Below are positions 21,197 through 37,536 of a stretch of DNA of 64,000 nt, piece after piece; position 1 is the stretch's first letter, and each line of letters begins with the position of its first letter. The DNA is from Ciona intestinalis. Its lineage: Eukaryota > Chordata > Ascidiacea > Phlebobranchia > Cionidae. Both the position numbers and the translations under genes were made by a program. The stretch lies in NCBI RefSeq assembly GCF_000224145.3, contig NC_020168.2:1995171-2059170 (forward strand), given 5' to 3'. Below the pieces are notes generated by a model. The model was not told the origin of the DNA and did not search any database. It was given only the letters and a program-made list of their open reading frames with translations.

Positions 21197-23310
21197 TCAG
21201 CTAACTAACTTGTTGAAATGTTGACGAAATGTAATTTTTGCCTTCCCCTTTCTTCTGCCCGAATCCAAACAATCCACACCCGAACTTGAATATTTCTTTG
21301 TCATTTCCGGGATAAAAACCTGTGATGAAGAGAAAACGAAGTTCGCTTATTCTGTTGTAAAAATTACTGGGTTTAATTCCAAGCAAATAGTAACAGTAGG
21401 TTGCACGTAAGTGATGGAAACAGGAGGCACGTTAGTTATGTTCGAACACCAACGTATAGACAAATGAGCTGTTTACTATTATATCTACAAACCCCAAAAA
21501 TGTTGTAAATTATACTTAAATCTCACGTTTTGAAATAAATTAAAATTTCTTTTGTTTTCTACTTCTTTTTCGTGGTGAAATTTCCCTCTCTCTTTAAATC
21601 CTTTATGAACCACAAATGAATTCGCCATCACCACAAATGTGAACCCACACAGGCGCAACTCGCAGTTCTGCAGGATTTAATTATGTTTTTAATCAAATTA
21701 AAAATGGCTGTGTTTTACAAGACTATATAATGTATGTGTACTTGAATTTCAGATAAAGCACAAACGATCAGCAGTGTGGTACTGTATAGGGCGGGATGAG
21801 ATAGGACATGTTTCATTCTCTTTTATCGTCCCAATTTGTACTAAACAAAGAATATTTCAAAAATATATAATCGTAGCTCCGCAACTCTAAAATAGAGTTA
21901 TTCTTTGTTTAAAACACGATCAGGAAGATGTGATTCAGGTGATAGCGGTATCCCATCTTGCCCCACAGTACACATCTGAATTATGTGAAAGGTTATTTGG
22001 TATAAGTATAAAGAAATATTACCTGACTGATTCTATCGTAGCCATATTGCTTGAAACGTTCGTCGTAATCTGGTGTGTGGGAGGTGTGGGCTATATAAAA
22101 AGGTTCCCACGATGGTTGCCACTCCGCCTCATACGCGATGCCCAAATTTAAATTCGTTGAGATCGCTTTCCATTCATCATACCTGTAAATTTTAAAATAC
22201 TTATTTGCAAACTTTGGGGAAACTATACGTTGTTAACTTGTATTTGACCCAGCGCTTACGCGTTGTATTTCACGTGTAAATGAGACAGAAACTTTTTATA
22301 AAATCTTTAAAGGGACATCATGTTTTAATTTTAATGTAAACTTTATTATGTTTTGATTAATACCAGATTATGCTGACCCCGCAGTTTTTCAAACCTTAAG
22401 TTCCACACAAACAACTGACAAATGTCCCATTTTACCTTGCAGGTTTGTGGCATGATGGACAGGTTTCATAATGGAAAGGTCGAATTTGATTTGATTTCCA
22501 AGCGGTAAGTAGTAGCGCTTTATTTTCGGGCATCTGTTCGTTTATTTTCAGTTCAAACGCAGGTGGAATATAAGCTATTTTGGTCTCTGCCGTTTTGTTC
22601 CTACCACGATTTCGTAAAACCTTTTCCAAAAAGTTCTCTCGCAAACCGTAGCTCGGCATTACATCGATATCAAGCACGATGAGGTATTCGGTTTGAACAG
22701 CCAGTTTCGCAACGTTCCTGAGAGTGTTCTGTGGGTAGGGAATTCCCCATGTTGCATAGTTTTCCCCTTCAATACTGCTCAATGTTTCAAACAGGTCTTT
22801 GCACCTCAATCGGTCGTTTGCGAATAAAAGCCCCACCCATATTTCTAAATTGTTCCCGTCAAACGTCGGAGTATGATGCTCTGGATAAACAAGGTGGAAC
22901 TGAACTTTCCTTAAAGGAAAACATTGTTTGATGAATTTGATCGCTAGTTCTGCGTGTATGATGCTGCTACCGGGTACGAAAAGTGCGACCGAGATGGGAC
23001 CTTTCCATAACTGCAATGTTTCGATTAAATGGTACAAATTGTTAACCGAACATTGCGTCACTAACGTGACGTCATTCTGCAATAGCTTCTCGCTTGTATT
23101 CAAGTGCGACTTGAAATTATAAACTACCCTGTATTCTCCTCTTATCAGTGAACTAGCTTGAATATGTTGCTGTAAAGTATCCCGTATTTTGTTCGTCTTA
23201 ACTTCGTAGTAGTTATAATATGATAATATTACAGTCTGTACTCCAAGAGCAACCAACACCAATACACTGTACTTGTACCCTGACTTGATATCGAAACAAG
23301 TTATAATCAT
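21197..23310 (-). CDS. B4GAT1: Beta-1,4-glucuronyltransferase 1 (GT49 family)
   Basis: Four exons, complement(21197-21319, 21527-21667, 22023-22182, 22436-23310), in phase, 432 aa (human about 415). Type II membrane topology: short cytosolic N-terminus and a hydrophobic segment at about 15-33. The catalytic region has LVTQCSVNNLYHLIETLQLW and the DxD metal site LDIDVMP (Asp214/Asp216). Exon 2 gives RYDEWK and WEPFYIAHTSHTPDYDERF; exon 3 gives CELRLCGFTFVVM and FVVHKGFKE. These are hallmark blocks of B4GAT1 (formerly B3GNT1/iGnT). The family enzyme adds glucuronic acid to the O-mannosyl chain of alpha-dystroglycan in the Golgi, priming LARGE. A TGACGTCA word lies in exon 1 (23067-23074). Confidence 0.94.
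21780..21971. mobile_element. TAGTAGGG MITE in B4GAT1 intron 2
   Basis: TACTGTATAGGGCGGGATGAG and ATCTTGCCCCACAGTACA tips; interior TTTAAAACACGATCAGGA. Full length. Confidence 0.7.
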
Positions 23311-24193
23311 TGAAACGGCCCACTGCTCTTACAATGAAACGCACCGCGACTTTTTCACGAAACGCGCGCTTCTGTAATGACAGCCCCGAGCAGTATATGC
23401 TGTTGTTGCAGATAAGGTCCACTGGTTTTATAAGGCCTATTCGACAAGCTTTGGCATAAATAGGCGACGAGTGGTAATTACCCCAGAAATATTAGCTTCA
23501 TTAGTAAGCAAGAGTTAACGATATATCCTTGTTGTTGCATAATAGAATGGGGAAAGACGGGACACCTTTAGCACATAAATATCCAAATATCCTGACCGTG
23601 TATTAAACAATTAACAACGGCCTGTGGAAGTCGTGAGAATACGGTTTTATAATTCTTTAAATGTACTTTATTTACTACCAAATGGAACGAGAAAATAGAA
23701 GAACAAGTTGTCCTATCTTTCCCCATAACACTACATTAAAAACAGAAATATATGAACAAATTTTACGACACCCCGAGACCGGCTAAAAGCTGACACACTG
23801 ACGAAATAAAACTGCAATATTAACAAATCATGTAAAGTACAGTCGTTTTATTTTTACTACAAAATATCCATGTAATTAGTAGTTATTTAACAAAAGATAA
23901 CCTTAACAATGTCATCTGAATTTTACAGGAATGTATACGAATATGCTCCTTAGTTCAAGATACAATGGACTGCCACATTATAGCATCGCACAATACGTAG
24001 ATTTAAAACATGTAATATAACACGACATGGTTGATCCGTATACACTTATTTTCTTTATGCTTTTCTTTTGTTGTTTACTCGGGACAAGTTTGCCCGATGC
24101 TCAAAACGTGTTAGGTCGCAAGATACACGATGTTATATCAACCCACCAACCGCCCGGCCACGTTACCATATAATAAGGGTGCTGCATTTTATT
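23311..24193. other. Intergenic, B4GAT1 upstream
   Basis: Contains one MITE (23540-23735) and otherwise AT-rich sequence. A reverse 69-codon frame at 23213-23422 overlaps the B4GAT1 start and is a shadow. Confidence 0.4.
23540..23735. mobile_element. TAGTAGGG MITE
   Basis: TAGAATGGGGAAAGACGGG and CTATCTTTCCCCATAACACT tips, interior ATATCCTGACCGTGTATTAA. Full length, some tip decay. Confidence 0.65.
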
Positions 24194-25441
24194 CTAGTAT
24201 TTCGTGGTAAGCATATAGGGATTGTTAAACGTAACATCTTGCAAACTTGACCCAGCGACCTTTGGCAACACTGGCGTTACCACCGAGCGTTTAATTTTTA
24301 AAATTGAAGCGCTGTTGTATCCCACTTTTTGATTAGCTTGAGTGATGGCGGTCACACTATTTGATGGTTTCTTTGGGAAAAATCGCTTCTTGCTGTTACC
24401 GAAGTTCAACTTAATATGCTGATTAAGTATAGGGGGAAGCAAGGGGGCAAATTTCCAATCGTAACCGTCGCCCGTTTCACTCATGCTCGGAATTGTCAAA
24501 GTCCCGCGGGTAGATTGCACGTTTGCTGTAGGACGGAGTTGGCTAGAAGAGTCTCTACATTGAACATGAACCCACTGATCTTTTCCCTCTTTTCCGTTTG
24601 CTTCTGAATGCTGTGCAGGGTAAAGCACATGGTGAGATAGTTCCTTCAACCTTTTCTGAACGTGGTCGACTTTCTTTTTAATGTGTTTATGGGAGTTAGA
24701 GAGTCGCGAACGCCTTTTCTTCCCATGCGGAGCCACAGTAGCCTCACTGGGTGACTTTACTGTTGGTAATTTAGGTGTGTTTAAATTTCCTCTTAGCTCA
24801 GGCCCAGATAGGCCATAGTGCAAAGCGATTTGTGTCGCACCGTACCGTTTTGAACTGGAAGAGATGGTTCGTAATCTTTTTAAAATCCTCTTGTCTTCAA
24901 GTAACTCTCGATCTAGGTTTGGTATCTGGTTCATGAAAGTAGGTAGAAACCTTCTTTCTGCCTCTACGGGACTTAGACTTCTTTTATTCGGTTTTTCATG
25001 CACGGTCGGCTGTATAGTTTCCCCATTCGTCGCTTCTTTATTGAGTGACGAGTCTTGAACACTATAGTGCGTTGTCATTGATATCAACTTTTCCAGCTTT
25101 TTCTTATTTAATGCAGTTGATTTTTTTCGCTGCAGCTTTTCGCCATTTTTCCTTTCAGATTTCGGTATAACAGGTTTCACGGCTTCGGTAGCAAAATTAG
25201 CGATATTTTTCCACTGCAGAGGAAGTGGAGGTAGCTGGCTCTTTTTATTTAATTGACTATCTTCTTTTTTAGATTTTGTTTTTCCAAAGTTGGTTCTTCG
25301 AGTGGTATAAGGCTTGGTACAACGCCAACCAATCATCGCTTCATCCTCTCGAGTGAATAATATTTGGTCGACGACATCTTCAGCTGCGTCGCTTATTGCT
25401 GCCAACTTTGCAACTAACTTTCGGTTATGAATATGCACCAT
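24194..25441 (-). CDS. Unrecognised basic 415-aa protein, single exon
   Basis: An uninterrupted 415-codon frame, the longest in the window, with an ATG at 25441. The N-terminus (VHIHNRKLVAKLAAISDAAE, then VVDQILFTREDEAMIGWRC) looks folded and helical. The rest is rich in Lys, Arg, Ser, Thr and Pro with basic runs (GKKRRSRLSNSHKHIKKK, ERKNGEKLQRKKS) and no membrane segment or signal peptide. I do not recognise the family. Length, composition and absence of repeats argue for a real gene. Low-complexity basic proteins of this kind are often nuclear, microtubule-associated or testis-specific, but nothing here decides among these. No introns are seen; upstream exons cannot be excluded. Confidence 0.65.
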   Translation of the reverse strand: MVHIHNRKLVAKLAAISDAAEDVVDQILFTREDEAMIGWRCTKPYTTRRTNFGKTKSKKEDSQLNKKSQLPPLPLQWKNIANFATEAVKPVIPKSERKNGEKLQRKKSTALNKKKLEKLISMTTHYSVQDSSLNKEATNGETIQPTVHEKPNKRSLSPVEAERRFLPTFMNQIPNLDRELLEDKRILKRLRTISSSSKRYGATQIALHYGLSGPELRGNLNTPKLPTVKSPSEATVAPHGKKRRSRLSNSHKHIKKKVDHVQKRLKELSHHVLYPAQHSEANGKEGKDQWVHVQCRDSSSQLRPTANVQSTRGTLTIPSMSETGDGYDWKFAPLLPPILNQHIKLNFGNSKKRFFPKKPSNSVTAITQANQKVGYNSASILKIKRSVVTPVLPKVAGSSLQDVTFNNPYMLTTKY

Positions 25442-26047
25442 CTTAGATCAGTAGCTGTATATCTTTTTTAGCATAAGGAATCCTAAAAGAAATTACGTTT
25501 GTACTTATGTATATATAACTATATGTGTATAGAATATATATATTGGTTATACATACATATCATATACGCGGGGGTAACGAGAGAACACGAGTAGCCTATA
25601 CTCTTACCTGAGTTCAAGACGAATTGTAAAAAAACACGCAATACGGAGAACGACCCACAAATGGAAAGAATATTAGTACAACACCTGGACAACACAACGC
25701 TGCTTAACGTTCCTGAATAGAATCACAACACAAATACAAACAATGCTACGTATTGTGACGTCTTAAATATGCGATTGGTTATAGAAATCTGATACATCAT
25801 CAAAGTTAAATTAATATATCGTGATTAATCTATGTACATGACAAAAAAAGACAATAAATGCTGCAACAATATGCACTTTTAACCCAGATAGTTAAATTTA
25901 TTACATAACAGAGGGATACGACTGTTTCGAGTCAGGGTAATCACCTAAAAGTCATGGTTTAGTTTTAACTTTTGTTACATTACTACGGAAATGTGATATA
26001 GTTCTGAACGCAATTCGTAATAAAAAGGAATAACTGCAGTAGAATCC
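25442..26047. other. Divergent intergenic region
   Basis: Separates the reverse 415-aa gene from forward OTUD6B, so it may serve both promoters. A TATATA-rich stretch lies at 25509-25565. No exon seen. Confidence 0.35.
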
Positions 26048-27737
26048 ATGTCGGATATCGAAATCGAAAGTTTAACAGCAAAGGAAGCGCTGTTACAGAA
26101 ACACCGGAAGGAAAAGAAAAGTTTACAAGGTATATTATATACTCTATAACCTCTTATAACGTACAAAATGACATAGCCTAACTATATTAACGCACAACAT
26201 CAGATGCATCAGTTAACACATTTTCACATGTATGTTAAGTTCAAAATCCCATGAAGCCGAGACAAAATATCATGAGTGAATAAACTGTCCCATTTATAGC
26301 TGAAATTCAAACGATCAAGAAAACTGTGCCAAAGGGGGACAAGAAAAGAGATAAGTTGGCAAAACAGAAAATATCAGAATTGGAAAATGAGTTGACCACC
26401 AAGCATAAACATGAGCTGGAAGCTCTTGATCAACAGCAGGAGGTATAACTTATACATTAAAATATTTGTAAGTTAAGCACCATGGTTGAATGAATTATCA
26501 TATTTATTGTTTACATATTTTTTTGGAAAGTAACCTATGAAGTTGCATAGCATTGTATTTAATATTGACCGTGTGTCCCTATAAGGGAAAAAAAAAAATA
26601 ATCGGCCGAATTGTTTATAGAAAGAAGGTGGTGACAGTCCAGCAGTTGGTGCTGGTAACGTGGTAGAAGTTGAGTTAGTCCAAAAGTCAAAAGGAAAGGC
26701 AAAAAGAAAACAGGTACTTTACTTAGGAATATAGTTTAAACATAAATGTATAAATACTTTTTTACAGGTGAAGAAAGCATTAAAAGCCAAGGAAATCTCC
26801 GAACGTTTGGCACAAGCTGAGTTGGATTATAAAAACTCTTCAAGACATAAGGAAGAGGAAGAAATAAAGAAGATCCTTAAGGAGCAAGGGTTGATGGTAA
26901 AACCTGTAAGTTTGTGAACATCTTAGGTCAAAAACTTATTACTAATAATAGATGCTATTTTTTAAACTATTTTTAAAAATAATTTAAAATTTGATAGCGT
27001 TTTATGTCAAAACTGTGTTTCAGGTAACACCAGATGGTAACTGCATGTACCATGCCATATGTGATCAACTTACCAATAACATCGTCAACATGGCTGACTT
27101 GCGAAAGCGAACAGCATCATATATGAGGGATCATGTGGGTGACTTCATGCCTTTCCTTTCCACAGATGCTGGAGATGCATATACCTCGGGTAATGGGCAA
27201 TTTTTAAAATCATTGTAAAAAAATCTAATTCAGTTTCAATTTTTAGATGATTTTGAAACTTACTGCAGTGATATAGAGAAGAGTGGAATATGGGGCGGAC
27301 AACTTGAACTGCAAGCTATCTCTCATGTATTTAAGATTCCCATACATGTGATACAAGCTGGATCAGCTACAGTTAAACTTGGGGAAGAATATGAAGGAAG
27401 TCCTGTGTTGCTAACGTAAGTTGTGAGGTTTGATTTCTATAATTATGTATGGGTTGAGATCCTGAAAGGCTTGCGAGGTAACTTTAATTTTAAACCAGGT
27501 CTATTAACCCAGTGTGCTCTTTCTTAGTACAAAATGTGAACAAGGCAATGTACTACATGTGTGGTGGTGAATTTGTGATATATGGATATTTTAAAACACT
27601 TGGTAACCACCAAGATGGACACAATCAGATTTAGAAAAAAATGTGTCTATTATTACAGCTACCACAGACATGAACTTGGTTTAGGAGAACACTACAACTC
27701 AGTAACAACTTTTTTGGAGGATAAGGAAGATTTATGA
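26048..27737 (+). CDS. OTUD6B: OTU domain-containing deubiquitinase 6B
   Basis: Seven exons (26048-26129, 26300-26442, 26621-26713, 26768-26905, 27024-27189, 27247-27415, 27659-27737) in phase, 289 aa, close to the human protein. The N-terminal half is a charged coiled coil (ALLQKHRKEKKSLQ, ISELENELTTKHKHELEALD). The OTU cysteine-protease domain starts at about 153, with PDGNCMYHAI containing catalytic Cys159, then WGGQLELQAIS. The C-terminal histidine lies in GEHYNSV (His275). The family removes ubiquitin and has been tied to translation initiation and proteasome assembly. The start is the first ATG, with no upstream in-frame alternative seen. AATAAA at 27863-27868 is a likely poly(A) signal. 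Confidence 0.95.
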
Positions 27738-28301
27738 TATGCTGTATGTACAGTCAGATTTACCAACAACTGTATCTTCTAATAACGAAGGCTGCTAGTG
27801 ATTGCAGTGTGTACAGAGGAGCTTCGTGAAGCCATGTGCTATTCTTATCGATTCTGCAGCGAAATAAACTTAACAATTTTTCCTACCTTGTATTTTCTTG
27901 CTAAAACAAAACATACATTTATTTTGGCAGATTTTTATTTACCCAAGGACATGTCTTTATCCTTAATAGAAAGCAAGTACAACCATAAAAACAACCAAGT
28001 CTAGAATTTTGTATTAGGAACATTACACTATGTCAGAATAATTTCTTTTGAATGTACCTACTACCTATGTATGTGCTGGAAAGAGCAACAAACGTGGACA
28101 GCAGCTTGTTTACAACAGAATGTGCTATAAATTTTTACATGCTATATTTAATCCTAACTGATAAGTCAAGAGTTGTACAGACTTGTTTACCACCATAAAC
28201 AACCTTATGAACTTTGCAATACAGAAATTGGACTAACTTTTCAAGCAATTACACAAAACCATTTAACTAAGCTAAATCTATAGTTAGTCAAGAAGCCATA
28301 T
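27738..28301. other. Convergent 3' region of OTUD6B and KARS
   Basis: Presumed 3' UTRs of two genes meeting tail to tail. A 68-codon frame at 27798-28004 overlaps the OTUD6B poly(A) signal and is not supported. Confidence 0.4.
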
Positions 28302-33588
<5,287 letters not shown>

Positions 33589-33890
33589 GTTTTCAAATTA
33601 AACGTAACAAACAGTTGTTCTACAACAAGTTAGTGTTCACCTAACTCTGTAAAAACAAACAGCTTACGAATTTGCCATGAATCCAATTAATAATAAATAG
33701 TTTACGACGTAACATTCGCTTCAGCCTTCAGCTGGATGTTTCGTAATTTAAGAACATAACTGCAAATAACAAGTCGCAAATGTGGTATGAACTGACTACA
33801 TCATGTGGTTATATGGAAATATGTCATCCCTACACCGAGAATAGTTAACTGCAAACACGGAATGTTTGACCAGAATTACCAACACCTGAC
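33589..33890. other. KARS upstream region
   Basis: Holds the presumed KARS promoter. No TATA box or recognisable element stands out. Confidence 0.35.
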
Positions 33891-33891
33891 C

Positions 33892-34756
33892 AAAGTTAGT
33901 ATAGACCAAGTTAGGAAACGGCGCTCGTGTCCGCCATTACGGAGCCCACAGAGCGTGAATCGCCTATACAAATGCATGGTCGGCATGTGTTTATTTAGTT
34001 CTTGTAAGCGATACAAAGCTAGAAAACACGTATAGCGGTTGTTTTAACATTAAAAATATAATTTCTAATATAAATCTTGTTATATAATATTAAATCTAGG
34101 AATTAATGTGAAGTAAATTAATATTTTGACTGTTTTTCGGCGTACAGTGTGGTTTAACAGGATACTTTACGTTGGCGATTAAGACTAGCATCAATCAGCT
34201 TAGTTTACTATAATAGTATATGATCATACCTACGAATCTACAGAGCCATTCTTTACTACATTTATAATCCAACATGAGTGGACATGCAGCTCCAAACTGC
34301 TTAAGTACTAGCAGATAGCTGTTCGCGTTTTCCGATTTCATAAAGACCCGTAACGCAAAAAAGGTAGCTTACTAATTCAAGCAGAGGACCAAAATAGTAA
34401 CTTAGTATTGTTTTCCTCAATGTCACNNNNNNNNNNNNNNNNNNNNNNNNNNNNNNNNNNNNNNNNNNNNNNNNNNTACTCTTTAATCGATTAAGTGTTC
34501 AATAAAAGTTGATTATTTTTGTGAGGTTTATTATTGTGATAAGATATAACATTAGTAGAAAACCATTTTTACGCGCAGATGTGCTTAGTTTTTAAAAAAT
34601 CGCAATATTTAAACGAAAAACAGCACCCAGCAATGATAAAATGCTATGCCGTGGGCTCCGTAATGGTGGCGACTATGACGTCATAGACGCGAGACAATGG
34701 ATAACAAGACTCGTTGTTTTACAATCCGTTTCCTAACTTGGTCTATACTAACTTTG
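33892..34756. mobile_element. Inverted-repeat element spanning the assembly gap
   Basis: The left arm 33892-33950 (AAAGTTAGTATAGACCAAG, GTTAGGAAACGG, CCATTACGGAGCCCAC) recurs in reverse complement at 34651-34756, with a 40-50 bp extra segment in the right arm. The 50-N gap sits between the arms. This could be a TIR transposon or a palindrome that disrupted assembly. TGACGTCA occurs in the right arm near 34677-34684. Confidence 0.6.
34427..34476. other. Assembly gap (50 N)
   Basis: Fifty consecutive N; true length unknown. Lies inside an inverted repeat. Confidence 0.99.
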
Positions 34757-35194
34757 CACCTGACAGTTGTCTGTCTATTACATCAGCCGTCACACTACAA
34801 CTAACACGTGTGTTGTCCAATGCTCGGTTTGAAAACACAAGATATCTGTAAGAGTTGTAACATTCAATCGCAATAGAACTTTACATGTCACCTTTGTTTT
34901 TAAACATTTTACGAAAACAGAAAAGGAGCAAGTATTAATGTGTTTATAACATACTATCCACCGATTGATTAATTTATCACTAACTAAACAAAAAAAATAA
35001 AAATAAAATCCGAGCCGAATTTTGTAAAAATATTTAGCAATTAACAAGAGATCAACGATATAATGTGTGAGCACAGTATAAAATAATAGCATAGCATTAA
35101 TCATGTTGATATACAGACTCTAGTATTAATTAACCCTCATAAAATTTAGAACGTAAAATGATTGAAGGTTTGGTAAAAAATGTGTGTAAATACG

Positions 35195-35530
35195 CTTTGT
35201 AGAACTCCAGTACCATGTGTTGGCTTGTAAACGTTTGTTTTTGTGAATTTGGATAAACCGTAATCACGCAGTATTATAGGTAATGTTAGAAGTTAATATT
35301 ATTCATCTTTGTGGCGGCTGCATAATGATTTATTGCAAGCGGTAAACTAAAAGAGCGAAGAAAAACGACAGAGGCAGATTTTATACGGAAGATAACGATA
35401 GGAAAAAGACACTCGTCAACGCTCCGACGCACACGGACGCTATTTGTGCAGTTTTAAATCTGAAAATTTAGTCTAAAACATAAATACATTTTATGATTTG
35501 ATTTCGATTCAGAGATTAAAGAATAAATGA
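35195..35530. repeat. Dispersed repeat shared with 19495-20095
   Basis: Shares TGTGAATTTGGATAA, AGGTAATGTTAGAAGTTAAT and TTTTAAATCTGA in order with the intron repeat of the LRR-Ig gene. The middle differs: here it carries a GTAAACTAAAAGAGCGAAG segment. Confidence 0.5.
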
Positions 35531-36137
35531 TTACTGTTTTAAAATAATAAAGAATATGTAAAATAGAAACATATATTTTGAACAGGTAAGGAATGCGAAA
35601 TATATTAGGCTATAAGGTGCTAACAATATATCAGTGGCTCATCTGGTATAAAAACGTATAGTGTATTTCCAACGTTTCGTCTTCCATACTGCGAGACTTC
35701 ATCAGGGAATGAAACGCAACAGTTACTACAAGCGAAAAGCAGAAAAGGTGAGAAAAGGGCGATATTAACGTGATAAGGGCACTGTAAGGAAGAGACGGTG
35801 AGAGGGCAAAAACGCACAACGGCAGTCCGTGAAAAATTGGAAACAGAAAAAAAAAGATTAAACTATTTTCATGGCTTCATAAATAAACCTAAATATTTCG
35901 TACAGCTTGACTTTGTCTTACAAAACTAGTTTTTGTTTTGTGAAAAAACTGACGCATAAACATGAGGAAAATAGGCAGAGTTCAATATTACTTTAATTTG
36001 AGATAAAAAACGACGAAAAATATCGTTCTGAAGTTGTGCATATAATGTTTACAAGGCAAAGAAACTAGCACAGTTGGTTAAATTCAGAATACTGTCAATT
36101 TAAATATATTTCAACGTAATATCCCATCTTCTTCCAG
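35528..36137. mobile_element. Long MITE relative, interrupted
   Basis: TACTGTTTTAAAATAATAAAG, GAACAGGTAAGGAATGCGAAA, TACAAAACTAGTTTTTGTTTT-like and AAGAAACTAGCACAG blocks match 58278-58735 in order. The match stops at GGTGCTA (about 35617) and resumes at about 35870, so roughly 250 bp were inserted. The end TCCCATCTTCTTCCA is a decayed tip. Confidence 0.55.
35618..35870 (-). mobile_element. Insert with hammerhead-ribozyme-like end
   Basis: On the minus strand, CTGATGA (35699-35705) is followed by a GTCT...AGAC stem and then CGAAACGTTGG (to about 35669). This is the order of the conserved hammerhead core (CUGAUGA, stem II, GAAA). Such motifs are known at the ends of Penelope-like retroelements and retrozymes. 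No reverse transcriptase is present, so this would be a truncated end fragment. Confidence 0.4.
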
Positions 36138-36195
36138 TGTTGTTTTGTAGGTTGCTATTGTCTCTGTTAATATCCCATATGTTGTTTTCATTATC

Positions 36196-36510
36196 CCGGC
36201 GCCGTGGTATCGTGGTTAGCGCGCCTGCCTGTAACCCAGAGGTAATGGGTTCAAGGCTCGACGCTGCTACCATTGTTGGCGTATATGTGTCCTTGGGCAA
36301 GACACTTAACGGCAATTGCTCCAACCCTGTGGTCACTAATGGGTTGTCTAAATTATCAGCCATACATAAAAAAAATCCCAAAAAAATAATCACCCACCAA
36401 GCAACATACATGGTAACTCGTAAGCTGGCACGAGGTGTTAAACCCGTGTGATAACGACTGTCGTTTTCCGGCCACGCGAGGATAAAGTAAGTTACATTCA
36501 ATTCAATTCA
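36196..36510 (+). mobile_element. tRNA-headed SINE, most complete copy
   Basis: The head GCCGTGGTATCGTGGTTAGC (A box) and GGGTTCAAGGC (B box) indicates a tRNA origin. The core CCTTGGGCAAGACACTTAA resembles the conserved central domain reported for the MetaSINE group. The tail has CGGCCACGCGAGGATAAAGT and an ATTCAATTCAATT end. Confidence 0.75.
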
Positions 36511-37536
36511 AATTGTCCGCTGGCGCGACAACAACTTTCTTTGGGATTTAATAATGTACAAGATTACGCCGGTATTTTTCTATTGTTTACTCCAATCTGT
36601 CTAGCACTTACACTAGGAAGTCTGGAAAGTCTATCGTTCAATTTACATAACTACAAACGCTTTTGTATGTGAATACAATGTACACTTAATGGTCATATTT
36701 GCGCAGTCATCGGTCCGCTGTCACATTTCCTAGCGAGAACAGAGCTTGGCGACGCACGTGCAGAGCAAACACCACTGGTAATAATCGTGTAATAACGAAC
36801 AACGAAACAGCCAAAAACCATATTATATAGAACAATTTAATGAAACGCTAAAGGTAGATGTTTTAACGTTGTGCCAAAAATTAATTATATAACAATATAT
36901 TACGCCGCGCAGCACAAAATATATCGCTGAGAATGGAAAGAAATGAACATGTATAAATATGTATACTGTTGTTGGTGGTTAGGTGTGGGAAAATAATTAA
37001 AAAACGTGGATACTTCCAATGTTTAAACTCGTACTACCGACGCAGTGTAGGAATGTAGCAGCAGTTATGTGTCCATTGAGCGAATGCGCGCTCAGTTAAG
37101 GAACTCAAGGTTGCTTTTCGCAATAAAAAATTGTGGTACACATTTCAGCTACATGACGGTATGCTGCGTACAGAGAAAAATCCAAACGACCAGTTTGCAC
37201 TCTGTGCTGAAAATGGAGACATCTTGTGGGCAAAACAAAAAGTTGGTAACAGTAACAAAACACCCACACCCAAGCACATTAACACACATTACCACCGAAT
37301 TAAAAGCATAAGTAACTTTTAAGGGTGCTGTGTTGTGTTTATGGCACTTAATAGTGCAAATGGGGCTGAATAGTTTACATAAAAGTACACTGTTGTTGAA
37401 AAAAAAGCTTTAAATCCTTTATTAAAAAGCCACAAAACAACAGAATGCTCCTGCAACGTATAAATGGAAACTAATAAAAAAGTGTTTTAACTTGCAGATT
37501 AGAAGTTGCAAGATCTGTTCTGTTGAGATGATTCGT
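36511..37536. other. Intergenic, CFAP20 downstream
   Basis: Two overlapping forward frames at 37069-37322 (one with FALCAENGDILWAKQ) look faintly coding but lack a start context, splice partners or a recognised domain. TTTATT at 37418-37423 may be the CFAP20 poly(A) signal on the minus strand. Confidence 0.3.

Noticed and set aside
36196-36270. A functional tRNA gene
   Set aside because: A- and B-box-like motifs are present, but the acceptor stem does not close and the same unit with a SINE body recurs elsewhere.
36137-36501. Frames of 104 and 133 codons on both strands
   Set aside because: They lie within the tRNA-headed SINE.
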